From assembly GCA_934630975.1 (NCBI GenBank), contig CAKTXH010000094.1, positions 1 through 9,224 of the forward strand: a stretch of 9,224 nt of DNA, read 5' to 3'. This document shows, piece after piece, positions 5,785-9,224 of this stretch. Under the pieces are notes generated by a model. The model was not told the DNA's origin. It was given only the letters and a program-made list of their open reading frames with translations, and did no database searches. The first letter of the stretch is position 1. Each line of letters opens with the position of its first letter. The position numbers were made by a program, and so were the translations under genes. The DNA is from an uncultured Clostridia bacterium. Its GTDB lineage: Bacteria > Bacillota > Clostridia > Christensenellales > Aristaeellaceae.

Positions 5785-6627
5785 ATGAAAAAAATCATCT
5801 CTTGGGCGGCGCTGATGCTGGCGCTCTGCCTGCCGGTCTGCGCGCTTGCGGCGACCGAACCGAACACCAAAACCATCGAGGATACGACGACCTACGAGGG
5901 CGACACCATCAAGATTACCATTGATCAGTGGTGCTATGCGTTCAACCGCACGAACCTGCGCTTCTTCGTCGCCAATGTCTATGTGGACGATCCCGCGCAG
6001 CTGCAAACCGCGTTTGCCGGGGAACAGTATTCCAAGGATAACGCGGAAGCCACCAGCGCCATCGCCGAGCGCCACGACGCGATTCTGGCCGTCAACGGCG
6101 ATTATTACAACTACAAGGATAAGAACGGCCTTGTCATCCGCAACGGCGTGCTCTACCGCGACGCGGCCTCCACCCGCGATCAGCTGCTCATCATGAACGA
6201 CGGTACGTTCGTCGCCCTGCCGCGCGGCACGTATACCGCGGGCGAGGGGCAGAAGTACATCGACGAAGGCGTTGTGCAGAGCTTCACCTTCGGCCCGCTG
6301 CTGGTCAACGACGGCGAGGCGGTGGAGCTGCCGGAGAAATACATCATTTCCACGAAGGACACGATTCGCGAGCCGCGCACGGCCATCGGTCAGGTGGATG
6401 CGAATCACTACGTCGTCATCGTCGCCGATGGCCGCCGCGACGGGTGGAGCGACAAGGGCATGACCTTGCAGGAGCTTCAGCAGGTGTTCGTCGAGCAGGG
6501 CTGCAAGGTGGCCTATAACCTCGACGGCGGCGGAAGCGCGACGATGGTGCTGGGCAGTCAGCGCGTCAACAAGACCAGCGGCTCGCGCGAGCGCAATGTC
6601 AGCGATATCGTTTATTTCACGAAGTAA
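5785..6627 (+). CDS. Secreted phosphodiester glycosidase family protein (NAGPA/DUF2233 domain)
   Basis: A 280-residue paralogue of the gene just upstream, without the cytosolic tail and stalk. Residues 1-22 form a classical signal peptide with an ALA site (20-22), so the mature enzyme is probably released or wall-associated. Family blocks are present in full: VNGDYYNY (103-110), GLVIRNGVLYRD (115-126), FTFGPLLVNDG (167-177), EPRTAIGQ (196-203), VADGRRDGWS (213-222), NLDGGGSAT (245-253) and ERNVSD (269-274). It keeps the common Asn-Gly-Asp form of the first block. The probable role is removal or trimming of sugars joined through phosphodiesters on surface glycans, inferred from the family. AAGGAG at 5773-5778 overlaps the upstream stop codon and lies six bases before the ATG, so the two genes share a transcript with a 10-base gap. 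The tandem arrangement points to gene duplication followed by change in anchoring. Confidence 0.9.
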   Translation: MKKIISWAALMLALCLPVCALAATEPNTKTIEDTTTYEGDTIKITIDQWCYAFNRTNLRFFVANVYVDDPAQLQTAFAGEQYSKDNAEATSAIAERHDAILAVNGDYYNYKDKNGLVIRNGVLYRDAASTRDQLLIMNDGTFVALPRGTYTAGEGQKYIDEGVVQSFTFGPLLVNDGEAVELPEKYIISTKDTIREPRTAIGQVDANHYVVIVADGRRDGWSDKGMTLQELQQVFVEQGCKVAYNLDGGGSATMVLGSQRVNKTSGSRERNVSDIVYFTK

Positions 6628-6645
6628 CGCGGGAGGCTTGGTTTT

Positions 6646-7350
6646 ATGCGCAAACGCATCGCGCTTTTTCTGCTTGCGCTGGCGGCCTTCGCCTGCCCGG
6701 CGCGCGCGGAGGAGGGAAGCCCGCTTTTGAGCGTGGACGACCTGCTGGAGCTGGAGGGCAGCTACGAGGCGTTTCTCGAGGAGCTGGGCGACCTGGCGGT
6801 GGAGCGCGGTCTGCTTTCCGAGGAGGATCGCGCCGCGTGGCACGACGTGCAGTTGGGCGATTTCTTTCAGAACGGCGGCTATGGTTCGATTCTGGTGAGC
6901 TATCTGCCCGGCGCGCTCGGCTATACGCGGGAGGAGGACACGCTGCTGAACCTCTCCGCCGCGTTTGACGGCGGCAGGCTCGAGCTGATGACCATGCGGC
7001 GCTATACGCCGGGGGACAGCACGCTTTCCGGCCTGATGCTCACGCCTTCCGTGGCGGACGCGGGCGGCGCGCCGATGGACGTGCATTATACGCTGAGCGC
7101 GACGAGCGGCATGTTTATGAAGTGGGATGCGCTGCTGGGCACTTACGTCACCGTGGGCACGACGGCGGAGAGCGACGGCGAAACCGTCGTCTGGAGCGAC
7201 CAGACGCCCGCCGCCGATGCGAAAGACCCGGTGATTTCCATCACGCTGACGCGAGCCGATATCCAGACGACGCTCGCGGAAGCCGAGCTGCTGCTGCATG
7301 TGGATGGCGAGGGCTATCTGCTGGGCGATGACGCGCTGACCATCAACTAA
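6646..7350 (+). CDS. Secreted hypothetical protein in the glycosidase operon
   Basis: A 234-residue protein I do not recognise. It starts with a signal peptide (1-21, ARA site at 19-21) and has no other membrane segment. The mature part opens with an acidic helical stretch (LLSVDDLLELEGSYEAFLEE, about 27-46) and then reads as a mostly beta domain with hydrophobic strands and many Thr, Gly and Asp residues. It contains no cysteine after the signal region and no visible catalytic motif. It lies 18 bases after the second glycosidase gene with GGGAGG nine bases before its ATG, so it is almost certainly co-transcribed and acts in the same exported process, perhaps as a binding or accessory protein (inference). 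A terminator follows at once. Confidence 0.8.
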   Translation: MRKRIALFLLALAAFACPARAEEGSPLLSVDDLLELEGSYEAFLEELGDLAVERGLLSEEDRAAWHDVQLGDFFQNGGYGSILVSYLPGALGYTREEDTLLNLSAAFDGGRLELMTMRRYTPGDSTLSGLMLTPSVADAGGAPMDVHYTLSATSGMFMKWDALLGTYVTVGTTAESDGETVVWSDQTPAADAKDPVISITLTRADIQTTLAEAELLLHVDGEGYLLGDDALTIN

Positions 7351-7354
7351 AAAG

Positions 7355-7400
7355 AAAAATCCTCTCAGGCGGGCAGAAAACGCGCCTGAGAGGATTTTTT
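7355..7400. terminator. Bidirectional terminator between convergent genes
   Basis: A 17-bp perfect stem, 7355-7371 with 7383-7399 (core CCTCTCAGGCG / CGCCTGAGAGG), closes an 11-base loop. On the + strand it ends in six T (7395-7400); on the - strand the A-run at 7355-7359 becomes the T-run. It ends the glycosidase operon and, read the other way, the permease gene, whose stop codon (7399-7401) overlaps it. Confidence 0.93.
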
Positions 7401-8109
7401 ATATGTTCTGCGCAATCAGCACCGCGCCGGAGACGACCAACAGACAGAGCACCAGCTTTTTGATCTGCTGGTCGTCGATTTTTTGGCTGACCGCAATCCC
7501 GGCAAACAGGCCGACGAGCATAAACGGCATGAGCTTGACCGCCAGCACCAGTGCGGCGCGGTCGAGAATCCCGAGCGCCACATAGAGCGCGAAGCGGAAC
7601 ACGTTTTCCGCCAGAAACACAACGCTGATGTTCGCTTTGAACGCGCTGCCCGTTTCCGTGATGCGGCTGACGTAGGCCGCCAGCAGCGCGCCCACGCCGA
7701 ACAGACCGCTGAGCACGCCCGCGGCGACGCCGACCAGCGCCGTCATCCATTTGCTTTCCTTCTGCGGTTTGCCCTGCCCGCGCATCATATCCAGCGCGAT
7801 GAAAATGATGGCTGTGCCGAAAATGATTTTGACGATGCGCCCGTCGATGTGGCTGAGCATCAGCGCGCCGGGAATATTGCCCGCCAGCATCAGCGCCGTC
7901 AGCGGCAGAAAGACTTTCGGCTCAAGGCTCTTTCGGTTCTGCCACGTCAAAATGGCGTTGCCCGGAAAGCCGAGCGCCAGCTCCACCGGGGAGATGCTCG
8001 CGTTGCTCACGCCAAAGCTCAAAATGCTTTGAAACACCAGCGTATTGGCAAAGCCGCAAAGCCCTTTGATGAAAAACGCCGCAAGGGTCGCGAGGATGAA
8101 AAGCGACAT
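7399..8109 (-). CDS. TauE/SafE-type membrane permease (anion exporter family)
   Basis: A 236-residue, very hydrophobic protein with about seven to eight membrane helices and the internal two-fold repeat of the TauE/SafE family: a first half with FFIKGLCGFANTLVF (about 12-26) and a second half with GVLSGLFGVGALLAAYVSRI (131-150). Between them is a short cytosolic loop (GQGKPQKESKW, 111-121). Family members move sulfite, sulfoacetate, taurine-derived or other organosulfur anions; the substrate here cannot be told, and no sulfur-metabolism gene is nearby. CCCCTCC on the + strand at 8118-8124 is the Shine-Dalgarno GGAGGGG, about eight bases before the ATG. The gene lies 36 bases downstream of the Abi gene on the same strand without an evident terminator between them, so it may be partly read from that promoter. 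Base composition is GC-rich like the rest of the chromosome, unlike the Abi gene. Confidence 0.88.
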   Translation of the reverse strand: MSLFILATLAAFFIKGLCGFANTLVFQSILSFGVSNASISPVELALGFPGNAILTWQNRKSLEPKVFLPLTALMLAGNIPGALMLSHIDGRIVKIIFGTAIIFIALDMMRGQGKPQKESKWMTALVGVAAGVLSGLFGVGALLAAYVSRITETGSAFKANISVVFLAENVFRFALYVALGILDRAALVLAVKLMPFMLVGLFAGIAVSQKIDDQQIKKLVLCLLVVSGAVLIAQNI

Positions 8110-8145
8110 GGATAAAGCCCCTCCGCTAAAGATGAAACAAGGAAA

Positions 8146-9024
8146 TTAAGCCAATACATCTTTCCAGTTTTCAGGAAATCCCATTGTGAATAAATTAGCT
8201 TCTGGGTAGCTTTCGATTAAACCGATCAAGGAAGCCTTGAAATTTCGCCAAGCGACGTCCCCTTGTGTCATTCGCTTCAATACGAGCAAAACGGAAAACA
8301 GTCGATTGTTTTGATAGGGGCGGTGTTCTTTGTAAAGCGTAGGGGTCTGCTTAAAGGGCATATTGTAAATTCTGCCATAATGAGCGCATGTGTTGCGGAT
8401 TTCAACCAGAGCCAGAATCCAGCTTTTTAAGTGATAGGCATCCGTGTGATAGTTGGCGGCAACGGCCGCCTTATCTTCAGGAAGCATCAGCGTAAATATA
8501 GAAGACAGCATGCCGAAGGAGAACAACTCGACCGCGACCCAGATAGGAAAGCGGCCGCCGTATTTTTTCTGATGGTGCAAAACAAACGGAATCGTCCTTT
8601 GAGAGAAAATTTCCTTGTCAAGTTTTTTCATTGTTTTGGCATGGATGCTTTCGCCGAATTTATTACTGAGAGATAGAAAGTGATTGGGATCTCGATATCC
8701 TTCGGAGCCATAGGTCATAGCGAGGTGATACGCAATTTTTGTCCGCAATTCAATTTCTAGCTCCTCAATGACGGGAATAAGAAGCGTTCGCAGATGTGCG
8801 TCAAAAGCATACAGCCGATAGAGGTGCTCTAGGGAAATGCCGGGCAGATACATTTCCGGATTTTTAGAATCCTTTAATCCAATACCGTAAGCGCTGAGTC
8901 GATAATAATTCACTTTTTTCAAAATGAGCAAGGCTTCATCCGAATTGGCGATGGTCAAGCCGTGCTTTTTTTGTAAATGGGTGATTTGTTCCTGATAACT
9001 CAGGGGATTCTTCAAAGGTTCCAT
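8146..9024 (-). CDS. Abi_2 (AbiD/AbiF-like) HEPN abortive infection protein
   Basis: A 292-residue protein of the Abi_2 family, phage-defence proteins first known from lactococcal abortive infection plasmids. The N-terminus PLSYQEQITHLQKKHGLTI (7-25) and KVNYYRLSAYGIGL (37-50) are typical, and the helical core EELEIELRTKIAYH (87-100) follows. RNTCAHYGRIYN (210-221) supplies the HEPN ribonuclease signature RxxxxH (R210, H215). Family knowledge suggests an RNA-cutting toxin that stops growth on infection; the trigger is unknown. The frame is open 63 codons further up to a TTG at 9213, but the family begins at ATG 9024, and the promoter plus leader lie inside that extension, so the longer form is rejected. 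The Shine-Dalgarno is weak (AAGAAG/GAAG). The gene is clearly AT-richer than the neighbouring permease, which fits horizontal transfer. Only this one defence gene is in view. Confidence 0.9.
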   Translation of the reverse strand: MEPLKNPLSYQEQITHLQKKHGLTIANSDEALLILKKVNYYRLSAYGIGLKDSKNPEMYLPGISLEHLYRLYAFDAHLRTLLIPVIEELEIELRTKIAYHLAMTYGSEGYRDPNHFLSLSNKFGESIHAKTMKKLDKEIFSQRTIPFVLHHQKKYGGRFPIWVAVELFSFGMLSSIFTLMLPEDKAAVAANYHTDAYHLKSWILALVEIRNTCAHYGRIYNMPFKQTPTLYKEHRPYQNNRLFSVLLVLKRMTQGDVAWRNFKASLIGLIESYPEANLFTMGFPENWKDVLA

Positions 9025-9046
9025 CAGCTTCACTTCTTTTGGATAC

Positions 9047-9102
9047 AAAAAGTCCCACCTTGGTCCGCATGTGCAAAGCACCTCAGCGTGGTGGGCTCGA
9101 TC
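9047..9102 (-). ncRNA. Structured leader / candidate small RNA upstream of the Abi gene
   Basis: Between the predicted transcription start (about 9102) and the Abi start the - strand can fold into a nested hairpin: CCCACC (9095-9090) with GGTGGG (9059-9054), CGC (9088-9086) with GCG (9068-9066), and GTGC-TTT-GCAC (9081-9071). Two bases after the outer stem comes a run of five T (9051-9047), so it looks like an imperfect intrinsic terminator. CACC (9093-9090) can instead pair with GGTG (9082-9079), which would break the outer stem. It may be an attenuator or a short stand-alone RNA controlling the HEPN protein. Abi_2/AbiF genes in other bacteria are known to be preceded by a conserved RNA (the abiF RNA motif), but I cannot confirm that this is one. 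Confidence 0.5.
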
Positions 9103-9108
9103 AGTCTT

Positions 9109-9137
9109 ATTATATGCGCCTTGAACCGTGATGTCAA
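9109..9137 (-). promoter_or_regulatory. Perfect-consensus sigma-A promoter of the Abi gene
   Basis: On the - strand TTGACA (9137-9132) and TATAAT (9114-9109) are 17 bases apart, matching consensus at all 12 positions. The predicted start is near 9102, giving a leader of about 78 bases before ATG 9024. Such a strong promoter before a toxin-like gene argues for control after initiation. Confidence 0.9.
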
Positions 9138-9224
9138 CCATTTTTAAGGAACCGCTGATTAAATCGCGATATGCACAAGCACCAATGGCTGATATAATAT
9201 AGGTATCAAGCAAAGGCGGTGCAT

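Noticed and set aside
4467..5876. 469-codon open frame on the - strand
   Set aside because: It lies opposite the first phosphodiester glycosidase gene, which has a perfect promoter, a strong ribosome site and recognisable family motifs. The reverse translation is Arg/His/Val-rich low-complexity text with no motif, as GC-rich codon patterns produce.
5779..7299. 506-codon open frame on the - strand
   Set aside because: It spans the reverse complement of two genes and their intergenic gap; composition is typical of a shadow frame and it lacks any recognisable domain.
7483..8115. 210-codon + strand frame opposite the TauE/SafE permease
   Set aside because: The product is Arg/Gln/His-rich with no motif, while the opposite strand gives a clear multi-helix permease with a Shine-Dalgarno.
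9025..9213. 63-residue N-terminal extension of the Abi protein from a TTG
   Set aside because: The Abi_2 family begins at the ATG at 9024. The perfect promoter at 9109-9137 and the hairpin leader would lie inside the extension, and its sequence resembles no known domain.

Overview
The window looks like chromosomal DNA from a GC-rich, low-abundance-type member of the Bacillota (class Clostridia, possibly the Christensenellales/Oscillospirales side). The reasons are strong purine-rich Shine-Dalgarno sites before nearly every gene, two exact TTGACA-N17-TATAAT promoters, a clostridial-type short RadC, a BofC-like exported protein of the kind found in spore-forming lineages, and phosphodiester glycosidase (NAGPA-domain) proteins. 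The lineage is an inference; no rRNA or tRNA is present.

Left part (1-3083, + strand): a HAD-family phosphatase gene that may be read from a leaderless mRNA, then a 182-bp REP-doublet (REPIN-like) inverted repeat lying directly against the ribosome binding site of radC. The radC, YdcF-type membrane protein and rsmG genes follow as a tight operon (34-bp gap, then an 8-bp overlap) that ends in a strong intrinsic terminator at 3041-3083.

Middle part (3084-7400, + strand): an AT-richer orphan gene of unknown function, an exported BofC-like protein with a TTG start, then a separate transcription unit driven by a perfect sigma-A promoter at 4499-4527. This unit holds two tandem paralogous phosphodiester glycosidase proteins, one membrane-anchored by a long Q/K-rich stalk and one secreted by a cleavable signal peptide, followed by a third secreted protein of unknown function. 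Together they look like a small cell-surface or exopolysaccharide-processing operon. It ends at a bidirectional terminator.

Right part (7355-9224, - strand): a TauE/SafE-type permease lies downstream of an Abi_2 (AbiD/AbiF-like) gene carrying the HEPN RxxxxH ribonuclease motif. The Abi gene is AT-richer than its neighbours, suggesting acquisition. It is preceded by an exact consensus promoter and a short GC-rich structured leader ending in a T-run. The order promoter, small structured RNA, terminator-like hairpin, HEPN toxin-like gene resembles an RNA-controlled toxin/abortive-infection unit and is the most interesting feature here. No CRISPR array, integrase, tRNA, rRNA or replication origin was seen, and no gene-free stretch exceeds 300 bases.
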